The notes under the pieces were generated by a model. It was not told the DNA's origin, did not search any database, and was given only the letters and a program-made list of their open reading frames with translations. Both the position numbers and the translations under genes were made by a program. Shown here in pieces: positions 26,608-34,777 of a stretch of DNA of 64,000 bases (positions are counted from its first letter, which is position 1; every line of letters begins with the position of its first letter). The stretch comes from DASYPQ01 sp046155895 (lineage in GTDB: Bacteria > Planctomycetota > UBA1135 > GCA-002686595), in the NCBI GenBank assembly GCA_046155895.1, contig JBJXFB010000048.1:1-64000 (forward strand), read 5' to 3'.

Positions 26608-27462
26608 TCAGTGCGCTCCGGCGAGCGTGATCTCGGCCACGGAGAACACCGGACCCTCGACGCAGCACTTCGCGTTCGGCCAGCTCCCGCGCGGTCCCGT
26701 CGGAAGTGTCGGCACGGGACAGCCGTTGCAGATCCCGACGCCGCAGCCCATCACGGTCTCGAGCGAGAGCCAGCAGGGGAGCCCGTGCGAGCGCGCGTGC
26801 GCCTCGACGGCTTCGAGCATCCGTTCGGGGCCGCAGGCGAGCAGCCGGACTTCGGCGGGGATCTCGCCCTGACGCTGCAGGTGCGAAAGGAGCTGGAGGA
26901 CGTTGCCTCTCATGCCGAACGAGCCGTCGTCCGTGCACGCAGCGACGCGCACGCCGAGCGCCTGGAACGCCTCGAGGTCGTACAGGAGCCCGCGCCGCCC
27001 CGCGCCGTACAGGTAGAAGAGCTGGTCCTTCCTCGCCGGCTTCATGCCGTCCATTCCGGACAGCGCCTGCTCGATCGCCATGTTGAAGGGGGCCGAACCG
27101 ATTCCGCCGGCGAGCATCACCCAGGGCGGCCCGGCGCCGTCGAGAGCCGGCCAGCCGTTGCCGAGCGGCCCGATGACGCGCAGCTTCGTGCCCGGCACGC
27201 AGGCGGCGAGCGCCGCGGTGCCTCGGCCCATGACCTTGAGCAGGAACCACAGCTCGCGGCCCTCTTGCCGATAGATCGAGAAAGGCCGCGGAATCGCGGG
27301 GGACAGCGCGTCCTCGCGACGCAGCATGAAGAACCGCGCCGCGCGCAAGGGCGGCAGCGGCGTCTCCGTGACGACTCGCAGGATCACGCCGTCGTCCCCG
27401 CAACGCTCGACGGCCAGCGCTTCCCCCGTCATCGAACGGGCGTCGGAGGGAGGAGCGGGCAT
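26608..27462 (-). CDS. pyrK: dihydroorotate dehydrogenase electron transfer subunit
   Basis: A 284-residue PyrK-type flavoprotein reductase. The FAD motif is 'RPFSIY', the NAD-binding loop is 'VMLAGGIGSAPFNMAIEQ', and the C-terminal [2Fe-2S] cysteines lie in 'MGCGVGICNGCPV' and 'KCCVEGPVF'. It passes electrons from NADH to class 1B dihydroorotate dehydrogenase in pyrimidine synthesis. PyrD is not in the window, so a role with another partner is possible. ATG at 27462 is favoured because a -10-like TACGAT lies exactly 7 nt upstream; ATG at 27432 is the alternative. Confidence 0.88.
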   Translation of the reverse strand: MPAPPSDARSMTGEALAVERCGDDGVILRVVTETPLPPLRAARFFMLRREDALSPAIPRPFSIYRQEGRELWFLLKVMGRGTAALAACVPGTKLRVIGPLGNGWPALDGAGPPWVMLAGGIGSAPFNMAIEQALSGMDGMKPARKDQLFYLYGAGRRGLLYDLEAFQALGVRVAACTDDGSFGMRGNVLQLLSHLQRQGEIPAEVRLLACGPERMLEAVEAHARSHGLPCWLSLETVMGCGVGICNGCPVPTLPTGPRGSWPNAKCCVEGPVFSVAEITLAGAH

Positions 27463-27469
27463 CCGCCAA

Positions 27470-27475
27470 ATCGTA
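27470..27475 (-). promoter_or_regulatory. -10-like TACGAT for pyrK
   Basis: TACGAT on the minus strand ends 7 nt before the pyrK ATG at 27462. No ribosome site is present, which suggests a leaderless transcript. Confidence 0.45.
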
Positions 27476-27522
27476 CGGCGTTCGACCTGTTCCTCAACCC
27501 CCGAGCCGACTCGCTCTCCTGG

Positions 27523-27528
27523 TAACGT
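27523..27528 (+). promoter_or_regulatory. -10-like TAACGT for ABC-F gene
   Basis: TAACGT ends 9 nt before the TTG at 27538. It is divergent from the pyrK promoter. Confidence 0.4.
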
Positions 27529-27537
27529 ACGCTTCTC

Positions 27538-29424
27538 TTGTCCCTGCTCATCCTCGACGGCGTCCAGAAGCACTTCGGCTCGCGGGAAGTCCTGCGCGGA
27601 GCGAGCCTGCGCGTCGATCCGGGCGACAAGGTCGGCCTCGTCGGCCGCAACGGAGGGGGCAAGACCACCATCCTGCGCCTGATCGAGGGACTCGAGTCGC
27701 CCGACTGGGGCAGCGTAACGCTGCGCAAGGGTGCGAGCCTGGGCCACGTTCCCCAACGCCCCGAATTCCCCGCCGGCCGCACGGTGCGAGAGCACGTCGA
27801 AGGCGGCCTCGAGGAAGCCCGCAGCGCGCTCGCGGAGCTCGAGCACGTCAATCATGCGATGGCGGGGGCCGCTGGAGACGATCTCGCGAGGCTCCTCGGG
27901 GAGCACGACCGGCTGGCGGAGCGCGTGCGCGTCCTCGGCGGCTGGGAGACGACGCGAAACGTCGAGACCGTGCTGTCGGGCATCGGGATCGGCGCCGCGA
28001 TGTGGGAGCGCGAGGCGCGCACGCTCTCGGGGGGCGAGCGCAGCCGCATCGCGCTGGCGCGCGAGCTCGTCTGCGGGCACGACCTCCTGCTGCTCGACGA
28101 GCCTACGAATCACCTCGACCTGCCCGGGATCGAGTGGATGGAGGCCTGGCTGCGCGAGCTCCGGGGCGCGGTGCTGATCGTCAGCCACGACCGTCGGCTC
28201 TTGGAGAACGCGGTCGACGTCATCTTCGATCTCGAAGGGGGCGAGCTGACGCGCTACCCGGGGAGCTTCTCCGCCTACCTGCGCATCCGCGAGGAGCGCT
28301 TCCTGGCCGCGTCGCGCGAGTACGAGATCCAGCAGGACTTCCTGCGCAAGGAAGAAGCCTTCATCCGCAAGCACATGGGCTCGCAGCGGACCGCGGAAGC
28401 GAAGGGCCGGCAGAAGAAGCTCGAGAATCTCGCGCGCATCCAACGCCCCTACCACGACGTCCGCCGGCCCGTGATCCGCGCGCCGAAGGCCGAGCGCGGG
28501 GGCGAGACGGTGCTCCAGACGCACGATCTCGCCGGCGGCTACCCGGGCGCGAAGCCGGTGATCGCCGGCGTCGAGCTGCGAATCGCCCGAGGCGACCGGA
28601 TCGGGATCGTCGGCCGCAACGGAACGGGCAAGACGACGCTGCTGCGCATCCTCGCGGGAAGGCTGGCGCCGCTGAAGGGCGCGCTCGAGCTCGGCCACAG
28701 GGCGGTGTGCGGCTACTTCGATCAGGACACGTCCGATCTCGCGGAGGACGGCACGCCCTACACGGAGATCCGCCGCCGCCTGCCGCAGGCGACCGACCAG
28801 GAGATCCGCGATCACCTGGCGAGATTCCTCTTCCGCGGGACGGAGATCGACGCCGTCGTGTCGACGCTCTCCGGCGGCGAGCGGGCTCGCCTCTCCCTCG
28901 CGAAGCTCGTCTTGACGAAGCCCTCGTGGCTCGCGATGGACGAGCCGACGAACCACCTCGACCTCGCGGCGCGAACCGCGCTCGAGGAGATGCTCGGCGA
29001 GTTCGAGGGCGCGATGGTGTTCGTCAGCCACGACCGCGCGTTCCTGGACGAGCTCTGCACGCGCATCCTGGAGGTCGCCGACGGCCGGGTGACCTCGTTC
29101 GAAGGGAACTACAGCGATTGGCGCGCGGCGAACGCCGCGGAGAAAGCGGAGCGCAAGCCCTCCCCTCCCGCGCCGAAGCCGGTCGAGAAAGCCTCGGAGG
29201 GCGCCAAGAAGCCGGCGCCGGGGAAGCTCCGCAATCCCTGGCTCTTCGAGAAGCTCGAGAAACGGATCATGACGCTCGAGGAGGAGTTGAAGGGGCTCCA
29301 GGACGCGACCGCGACCGAGGAGGTGTACCGGGACACGGCCAAGCTCCGGGAGATGCAAACTCGGATGGCCGAGATCGAGCGCGACCTCGTCGAAGCCAAC
29401 CACGAGTGGGAGAACTGGCAGTAG
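27538..29424 (+). CDS. ABC-F family ATPase (Uup/EttA-like)
   Basis: A 628-residue soluble protein with two ABC domains. Walker A motifs are 'GRNGGGKTT' and 'GRNGTGKTT', signatures are 'LSGGERSRIALARELV' and 'LSGGERARLSLAKLV', and Walker B reads 'LLLDEPTNHLDL' and 'AMDEPTNHLDL'. The interdomain linker is rich in Arg and Lys, and the C-terminal 70 residues form a coiled coil of Uup type. ABC-F proteins act on ribosomes or DNA rather than transport. The start TTG lies just after a -10-like box. An antibiotic-resistance role cannot be inferred. Confidence 0.93.
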   Translation: MSLLILDGVQKHFGSREVLRGASLRVDPGDKVGLVGRNGGGKTTILRLIEGLESPDWGSVTLRKGASLGHVPQRPEFPAGRTVREHVEGGLEEARSALAELEHVNHAMAGAAGDDLARLLGEHDRLAERVRVLGGWETTRNVETVLSGIGIGAAMWEREARTLSGGERSRIALARELVCGHDLLLLDEPTNHLDLPGIEWMEAWLRELRGAVLIVSHDRRLLENAVDVIFDLEGGELTRYPGSFSAYLRIREERFLAASREYEIQQDFLRKEEAFIRKHMGSQRTAEAKGRQKKLENLARIQRPYHDVRRPVIRAPKAERGGETVLQTHDLAGGYPGAKPVIAGVELRIARGDRIGIVGRNGTGKTTLLRILAGRLAPLKGALELGHRAVCGYFDQDTSDLAEDGTPYTEIRRRLPQATDQEIRDHLARFLFRGTEIDAVVSTLSGGERARLSLAKLVLTKPSWLAMDEPTNHLDLAARTALEEMLGEFEGAMVFVSHDRAFLDELCTRILEVADGRVTSFEGNYSDWRAANAAEKAERKPSPPAPKPVEKASEGAKKPAPGKLRNPWLFEKLEKRIMTLEEELKGLQDATATEEVYRDTAKLREMQTRMAEIERDLVEANHEWENWQ

Positions 29425-29445
29425 GCCCGGGAACTCGGCCCCGGT

Positions 29446-29451
29446 TATCCT
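29446..29451 (+). promoter_or_regulatory. -10-like TATCCT for argS
   Basis: TATCCT ends 6 nt before the argS ATG at 29458, placing the expected transcription start at or next to the start codon. No ribosome site is present. Confidence 0.45.
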
Positions 29452-29457
29452 CCCCCG

Positions 29458-31158
29458 ATGCTCGCCTTCAGCCAGGAGATCCGGTCCGCCCTGGCGCAGG
29501 TTTCCGGCGTGCCGCGCGACGACGTGCGGCTCGAGCAGCCGCGCGATCCCTCGCTCGGCGACCTCTCCTTCCCCTGCTTCCAGATCGCCAAGGCTCTCAA
29601 GAAGCCGCCTCCCGCGGTCGCGGCCGAGCTCGCGGCGAAGCTCGCCGGTTCGCTTCAGGACGTCTCGGTGTCAGCCGCCGGGCCCTACCTGAATTTCAAG
29701 ATCTCGCGCGGGGCTCTCGCCCGCGTCGTCCTCGCGGAGATCGAAGCCCGGGGTCCTGCCTACGGCCACTCGACGATCGGCGCGGGCAAGACGATCGTCA
29801 TCGACCTCTCCTCACCGAACATCGCCAAGCCGATGTCCGTCGGGCACCTGCGTTCGACCGTCATCGGAGCGGCGATCCAGCGGCTCCACGACGCGCTGGG
29901 GTACAGGACCGTCGGCATCAACCACATCGGCGATTGGGGGGCGCAGTTCGGGAAGCTGGTCGCCGCGGTCGACCGTTGGGGCGACTCGGTCGATCTCGAC
30001 CGTGATCCGATCCAGTCGCTCCTCGCCCTGTACGTCCGCTACCACGACGAGGAGGCCAGCGACCCGACGCTCGCGGAAGCGGCGAAAAAGGCCTTCCAGG
30101 AGCTCGAAAGCGGCGTCGAGGGCAAGGTCCGCGCGATCTGGCGCCGGCTGACCGAGCTCTCCCTGCGCGAGTTCGACAAGATCTATCGCCGGCTCGGGGT
30201 CCGCTTCGACGAGGTCCGCGGCGAGGCGTTCTACGAGCCCTACCTGGTCCCCACGATCGAGCGGATCGTCGCGGCGGGCGTGACGGAGATCTCGCAAGGG
30301 GCACTGATCGTCGATCTCTCCTCGATCGACAAGAACATCCCTCCCTGTCTCCTGCGCAAATCCGACGGCACCACGCTGTACGCGACGCGAGACCTGGCCG
30401 CGGCCTTCCACCGCCACGAGATGTACGACTTCGAGCGCTGCTTCTACGTCGTCGGCGCCGACCAGAAACTGCACTTCCGCCAGCTCAAGGGTGTCCTCCG
30501 CCGGATGAACCTGCCCTGGGAGGAACGCATCCAGCACATCGACTTCGGCATGATGCGCCTCCCGGAGGGGAAGATGAGCACGCGGAAGGGCCGCGTCGTC
30601 TTCCTCGAGGACGTCCTCGACCGGGCCGTCGAGGAAGCCGGGCGCATCATCGCCGAGAAGAACCCGGGCCTCGCCGGCGCGCGCGAGATCGCCGAGCAGG
30701 TCGGAGTCGGTGCGGTCATCTTCAACGACCTGAAGCGCGAGCGGGTCCGGGACGTCGAGTTCGTCTGGGAGGAAGTGCTTTCCTTCGAGGGCGAGACGGG
30801 TCCGTACGTGCAGTACACGCACGCGCGCCTCGCCTCGATCCTGCGCAAGGCCGCGGAGGCCGGCGAGGGCGCCGCGCCGCCCGATCCGGATCTCCTCGAG
30901 GACGCCGGCGCGGTGCTCCTGGCGCTCGGGCGTTATCCCGAGCACCTGCGGGCAGCCGCCGAGCACGCCGAGCCCTCCGAGATCGCGACCTGGCTCCTCG
31001 CGACCTGCCGTGAGCTGAACAACTGGTACGCCGGCCACCGGGTGCTGGGTCAGGACCCCGCGCTCACCTCCGCCCGGCTCGGCCTCGTGCGCGCCTCCAA
31101 ATCCGTGATCGCCAACGGGTTGCGGCTGCTGGGCGTCGCAGCGCCAGAGGAAATGTGA
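29458..31158 (+). CDS. argS: arginyl-tRNA synthetase
   Basis: A 566-residue class I aminoacyl-tRNA synthetase charging tRNA-Arg. An N-terminal additional domain (about 1-100) precedes the HIGH-like motif in 'SPNIAKPMSVGHLRSTVIG' (about 119-137). The KMSKS equivalent is 'KMSTRKGRVVFLEDVL' (about 372). The C-terminal DALR anticodon-binding domain contains 'YVQYTHARLASILRKA'. Length is normal for bacterial ArgS. The start has no ribosome site and follows a -10-like box. Confidence 0.96.
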   Translation: MLAFSQEIRSALAQVSGVPRDDVRLEQPRDPSLGDLSFPCFQIAKALKKPPPAVAAELAAKLAGSLQDVSVSAAGPYLNFKISRGALARVVLAEIEARGPAYGHSTIGAGKTIVIDLSSPNIAKPMSVGHLRSTVIGAAIQRLHDALGYRTVGINHIGDWGAQFGKLVAAVDRWGDSVDLDRDPIQSLLALYVRYHDEEASDPTLAEAAKKAFQELESGVEGKVRAIWRRLTELSLREFDKIYRRLGVRFDEVRGEAFYEPYLVPTIERIVAAGVTEISQGALIVDLSSIDKNIPPCLLRKSDGTTLYATRDLAAAFHRHEMYDFERCFYVVGADQKLHFRQLKGVLRRMNLPWEERIQHIDFGMMRLPEGKMSTRKGRVVFLEDVLDRAVEEAGRIIAEKNPGLAGAREIAEQVGVGAVIFNDLKRERVRDVEFVWEEVLSFEGETGPYVQYTHARLASILRKAAEAGEGAAPPDPDLLEDAGAVLLALGRYPEHLRAAAEHAEPSEIATWLLATCRELNNWYAGHRVLGQDPALTSARLGLVRASKSVIANGLRLLGVAAPEEM

Positions 31159-31252
31159 GCCCGTCCTTCAGGCGGGCCAGCACTCTTCCGATCCTTATCG
31201 ACGGCCCTGGCTCTCCCCCCACCGAGAGTTCGAGCCGTCCCCGGAGGAGTGT

Positions 31253-31762
31253 TTGATCGAGCCGTACATCCGCGACGTCCCGGATTTCCCCAAGAAGGGG
31301 GTGGTCTTCAAGGACATCACTCCCCTGCTGCAGAGCCCCCAAGGATTGAGGGCCACCATCGCAGGCATGGAGAAGGCAGTCGATCCGAATGGATTCGACG
31401 TCGTCTGCGGGATCGAGTCGCGGGGATTCATTTTCGGGACGGCGCTCGCCCACCACCTGGGGAAGGGCTTCATCCCGATCCGCAAGCCAGGCAAGCTCCC
31501 GTGGAAGACCGCCTCGGAGAGTTACCAGCTCGAGTACGGCTCCGATCGTATCGAGATCCACGTCGACGCCGTGACAAAGGGACAGAGAGTCCTCATGGTG
31601 GACGACCTCCTGGCCACGGGCGGCACGATGGAGGCCGCGCTTCGGCTAGTGTCCAGGATCGGGGGACGACCCGTCGCCTGCTCCTTCGTCATCGAGCTCT
31701 CCTTCCTGAACGGTCGCAAGCGCCTGGGCGACATGCCGGCCCACGCGTTGATGCGGGTCTGA
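31253..31762 (+). CDS. apt: adenine phosphoribosyltransferase
   Basis: A 169-residue type I phosphoribosyltransferase converting adenine and PRPP to AMP. Family marks are 'IRDVPDFPKKGVVFKDITPL', 'FDVVCGIESRGFIFGTALA', 'RKPGKLPW' and the PRPP loop 'VLMVDDLLATGGTMEAA' (about 111-128). GGAGGAG 6 nt upstream supports the TTG start. It lies between argS and a sigma factor on the same strand. Confidence 0.96.
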   Translation: MIEPYIRDVPDFPKKGVVFKDITPLLQSPQGLRATIAGMEKAVDPNGFDVVCGIESRGFIFGTALAHHLGKGFIPIRKPGKLPWKTASESYQLEYGSDRIEIHVDAVTKGQRVLMVDDLLATGGTMEAALRLVSRIGGRPVACSFVIELSFLNGRKRLGDMPAHALMRV

Positions 31763-31811
31763 TCACCGCCTTCCATCCCCCCACGCCCCCCCTCTCCCGA
31801 CCACGAGCTCC

Positions 31812-32732
31812 ATGACCAGCGAGAAAACATCGATGTCGAACAAGAGCCGTGGCGGCGAGGAACCTCGAAAGGGCCAGGCCCGGCGCGAGCCGGCGAAGAA
31901 GCCTGCTCCTCGTCCCCGCAAGCCGATCGATCCCGCGCTGGAGTCTCTTGCGACCGAGAAGATCTGGGAACTCTACCGGCGAGCCCGGAAGGGAGGACCG
32001 AAGGAGACCGAGAAGCTCGAGACCTTGCGGAACGCGCTCATGGAGCGGCACTACCCGCTCGTGCGCTACATCGCGGAGCGGCTGCTCCAGACGCTCCCCA
32101 AGTCGATCGAGCTCGACGACCTCGTCAGCGCCGGCCTCTTCGGGCTGATGGACGCGATCCGCGGCTTCGACCACTCGCGGAACATCAAGTTCAAGACGTA
32201 TTGCACGACGCGCATCCGCGGCTCCATCCTCGACCAGCTCCGCTCCCAGGACTGGGTGCCGCGCCTCGTGCGGTTGAAGGCCGGGCGCATCGAGAAGGCT
32301 CTCGCGCGGCTGACCGGGGAATACGGACGAGAGCCGACGCACGCGGAGCTCGCTTCCGACCTCGATCTGGACCACGAGGAGCTCTCCCTCGAAATGCAGA
32401 GCGCCAGCGCCAAGACCATGTTCTCCCTCTCGGACAAGTGGGAGGACCGGGACGAGGACAGCGGCATCGAGAAGGTCGACGTCCTCGAGGACCGGAAGTC
32501 GATCGATCCGATCACGGAGCTGCACCGGCGAGACATGCTCCACTTCCTGACGCGGTCCTTGACGCACAAGGAACGCTTCATCATCGAGCAGTACTACCAC
32601 GTCGGCCACACCATGCGGGAGATCGGCGAGATGCTCTCCCTGACGGAGAGCCGCGTGTGCCAGATCCACAGCAACGTGATGGGCCGGCTCAAGGAGCAGC
32701 TCGGGCAGAAGTCGGGGACGCTGCTCACCTGA
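31812..32732 (+). CDS. FliA/WhiG-type RNA polymerase sigma factor
   Basis: A 306-residue group 3 sigma factor. It has a charged N-terminus, region 2 with 'PLVRYIAERLLQTLPKSIEL' and 'DDLVSAGLFGLMDAIRGFD', region 2.4/3.0 'RIRGSILDQLRSQDWVPRLV', region 3 'LARLTGEYGREPTHAELASD' and region 4 'HTMREIGEMLSLTESRVCQI'. This is the FliA/WhiG branch. No flagellar or sporulation gene is in the window, so its regulon is unknown. It ends before a strong hairpin between convergent genes. Confidence 0.92.
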   Translation: MTSEKTSMSNKSRGGEEPRKGQARREPAKKPAPRPRKPIDPALESLATEKIWELYRRARKGGPKETEKLETLRNALMERHYPLVRYIAERLLQTLPKSIELDDLVSAGLFGLMDAIRGFDHSRNIKFKTYCTTRIRGSILDQLRSQDWVPRLVRLKAGRIEKALARLTGEYGREPTHAELASDLDLDHEELSLEMQSASAKTMFSLSDKWEDRDEDSGIEKVDVLEDRKSIDPITELHRRDMLHFLTRSLTHKERFIIEQYYHVGHTMREIGEMLSLTESRVCQIHSNVMGRLKEQLGQKSGTLLT

Positions 32733-32749
32733 GCGCCGACCAAGCAGTC

Positions 32750-32782
32750 GAGGCGTCCCAGCCGCTCGGGCCGGGACGCCTC
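32750..32782. terminator. hairpin between convergent genes
   Basis: Perfect 10-bp stem: GAGGCGTCCC at 32750-32759 pairs with GGGACGCCTC at 32773-32782, loop 13 nt. It sits between the sigma factor stop (32732) and the convergent secreted-protein stop (32811) and may serve both. Only short T-rich sequence follows. Confidence 0.6.
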
Positions 32783-32810
32783 GTGTTGCTTCCGCTTCCG
32801 CGGTGCGCGG

Positions 32811-34529
32811 CTACCAGGTGATGATCTGGCCGTTCGTGCTGTTGAACGAGCTTCCGCCCGCACCTTCCGGGCAGAACGTCGGATTGCCGTCGCGGTAGAA
32901 GGTCATGTAGTACCGAGTCGTTCCCGGGGGATTGGGATAGCCGAGCGCGGCCGAACGGGCCGTGATCGACGGGTCGCCGCCGGTGGGCGCCGAGACGTTG
33001 CCGCCGCTCGCGGTCTTCGTGTAGAGGCGCTTGAGAACGCCCGTGGCGCAGCGCAGGCCGTCGCCGTAGACGATGCCCGCTGCGTTCATCGCGGTGCCCT
33101 GCAGGAAGATCGTGAGCGAGGTTGGCAACTCGCCCGTGGCCGTCAGGACGACGGTGTCGGGGCTGACCGAGCCCGCGCTGCTCAGGTTGGCACCGCTGAT
33201 GTTCTGCGAGTTCTCGCAGCCGTTGCCGAGGGCGCCGAAGTTGTTGCAGGGGCACCAGGTGACCAGCGACCCGTCGCCGGCGCAGAAGGCGATTCCGGGC
33301 GCACCCGGACCGCCGGGAACGTCTCCCGTGGTCGTGACCGTGCCAGCGACCTTGAACGTGCCCAGGCTGATCGTGCCGGGCGTCGGGACCGCGTTCGCGT
33401 CGAAGCGGAAGTTGTAGGTCGTTCCCCAGCGGATCGCGTTGGCGTTGGTGTCCTGGGCGAAGGTCGAGGTCGACCACTCGAGCGCAGACCCCGTGTTCAC
33501 GAAGTTCCAGTCCGTTCCGCTGAAGTTCTGGTTCCCGTTCATGCCGTCGTTGCCCCGGTAGGTCACGTCGTGGAATTCGACGTTGGACACCGAGAGGCCG
33601 GCGGGAATCGGGATCGAGAACGACCGGACGCTCCGGTCGGAGTTCATGTTGTAGACGGCGTACTCGTAGCGCGTCAGACCGCTCGTCAGGAGGGTGGCCT
33701 TGTAGCCGAGCATGACCAGGCCGTCGCTGGGGATGGTCACGTTGTTCAGGGTGACCCCCGGATCGCAGACCTGCCACGCCATGAGGGCGGGCTTCTCGCG
33801 TTGCGTCGTTCCGATGAAGCCGAAATTCCAGGCGGTGCCGGAGCCCGACACGCTGATCTCGCGGTAGGAGCAGTTGTTGTTCTGCTTGGCGGACGCGGAG
33901 TCATCCGGTGCGACGTACTGCGAGTTGCCGAAGTACCGCGTCGTCGAGGACGCCGTCGCCTGGAGATCGTTCACGTCGACCTGGATGCGTCCGACGTTCG
34001 TACCCGACGGAGTGTGGTGCGGCGGGTAGTTGAAGAAGCCGGTTGACGCGTTCACCTGGAACCGAGGGCCCAACCCGCTCGGCTCGCCGTTCCGGCTCGC
34101 CGTATAGGGGTCCGCGCACCTCACGCCGAGGTGGGTACCGTCCGTGCCCTGGCAGCCCGAGCAGCACAGGTTGTTGCTCAAGGCGAAGAAGCCGTGCTTG
34201 AGCCAGGACAGGCCGACTTGCTCGAATCGGCCTGCTCCGTCCACGATCTTGTATCGGTACAGCTCGCTGCCGATCACCGGGTGCTGGTTGGTGCTGGCGA
34301 ACCAGTTCAGCCAGACGTTGCCGACGTTGCAGGAGTACGTCCCCAGCGCGAGCGCTTCGAGACCGCCCGAGGAGTTGTAGTTCGCCGGACCGGTGATGTC
34401 GCCGACGATCACGTCGGGACCGCCGGGATTCTGACATGGGGTCTGGGCCGTCGCGTTGCGCGGGATCGCGAGGACGCAGGCAGCGATCGCCGCGAGGCCG
34501 AACGCACGTTTCGATGTCAGGCTCATCAT
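32811..34529 (-). CDS. large secreted protein with planctomycete-type C-terminal domain
   Basis: A 572-residue protein with a signal peptide (about 1-29, ending 'NATA'). The mature part is rich in Ser, Thr, Asn, Gly and Cys, and largely beta. The centre ('WQVCDPGVTLNNVTIPSDGL', 'RYEYAVYNMNSDRSVRSFSI') looks like an adhesive or beta-sandwich domain. The C-terminus ('FCAGDGSLVTWCPCNNFGAL', 'GDGLRCATGVLKRLYTKTAS', 'TFYRDGNP', ending 'NGQIITW') resembles the tail of the protease at 22435. No enzyme motif is recognised. AAGGA supports the start. Confidence 0.8.
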   Translation of the reverse strand: MMSLTSKRAFGLAAIAACVLAIPRNATAQTPCQNPGGPDVIVGDITGPANYNSSGGLEALALGTYSCNVGNVWLNWFASTNQHPVIGSELYRYKIVDGAGRFEQVGLSWLKHGFFALSNNLCCSGCQGTDGTHLGVRCADPYTASRNGEPSGLGPRFQVNASTGFFNYPPHHTPSGTNVGRIQVDVNDLQATASSTTRYFGNSQYVAPDDSASAKQNNNCSYREISVSGSGTAWNFGFIGTTQREKPALMAWQVCDPGVTLNNVTIPSDGLVMLGYKATLLTSGLTRYEYAVYNMNSDRSVRSFSIPIPAGLSVSNVEFHDVTYRGNDGMNGNQNFSGTDWNFVNTGSALEWSTSTFAQDTNANAIRWGTTYNFRFDANAVPTPGTISLGTFKVAGTVTTTGDVPGGPGAPGIAFCAGDGSLVTWCPCNNFGALGNGCENSQNISGANLSSAGSVSPDTVVLTATGELPTSLTIFLQGTAMNAAGIVYGDGLRCATGVLKRLYTKTASGGNVSAPTGGDPSITARSAALGYPNPPGTTRYYMTFYRDGNPTFCPEGAGGSSFNSTNGQIITW

Positions 34530-34698
34530 CGCTTCAATTCCTTCTCAGCTTGGCGGGGGTCGCCCCGAGGATCCCGTCTCACCTGGCAGCACCGAATGCG
34601 CTGCAGGCCTCCGAAACTCACCGATCACGATCGTATCGCCTGCGCTGGAAAACGGTCAATCGCGCAGGACGATCCAACGTGTACCGACGCAGTGGGAC

Positions 34699-34719
34699 CG
34701 CCCTGGGTTCCCAAGGGCG
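34699..34719. terminator. weak hairpin downstream of deiminase-like gene
   Basis: CGCCCT at 34699-34704 pairs with AGGGCG at 34714-34719, extended by GGG/CCC with one bulged A. It lies 60-80 nt after the minus-strand gene ending at 34778. No T-tract is present, so the assignment is weak. Confidence 0.3.
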
Positions 34720-34777
34720 TGGATTGGGCTCTCCAAGCCCTGAAATGTACCCCACTGCGGACCCGGGTCCCGGCCTC

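Noticed and set aside
27538..29424. ABC-F protein as a resistance determinant
   Set aside because: The coiled-coil tail and linker fit the Uup/EttA housekeeping type; no resistance-type features were seen.
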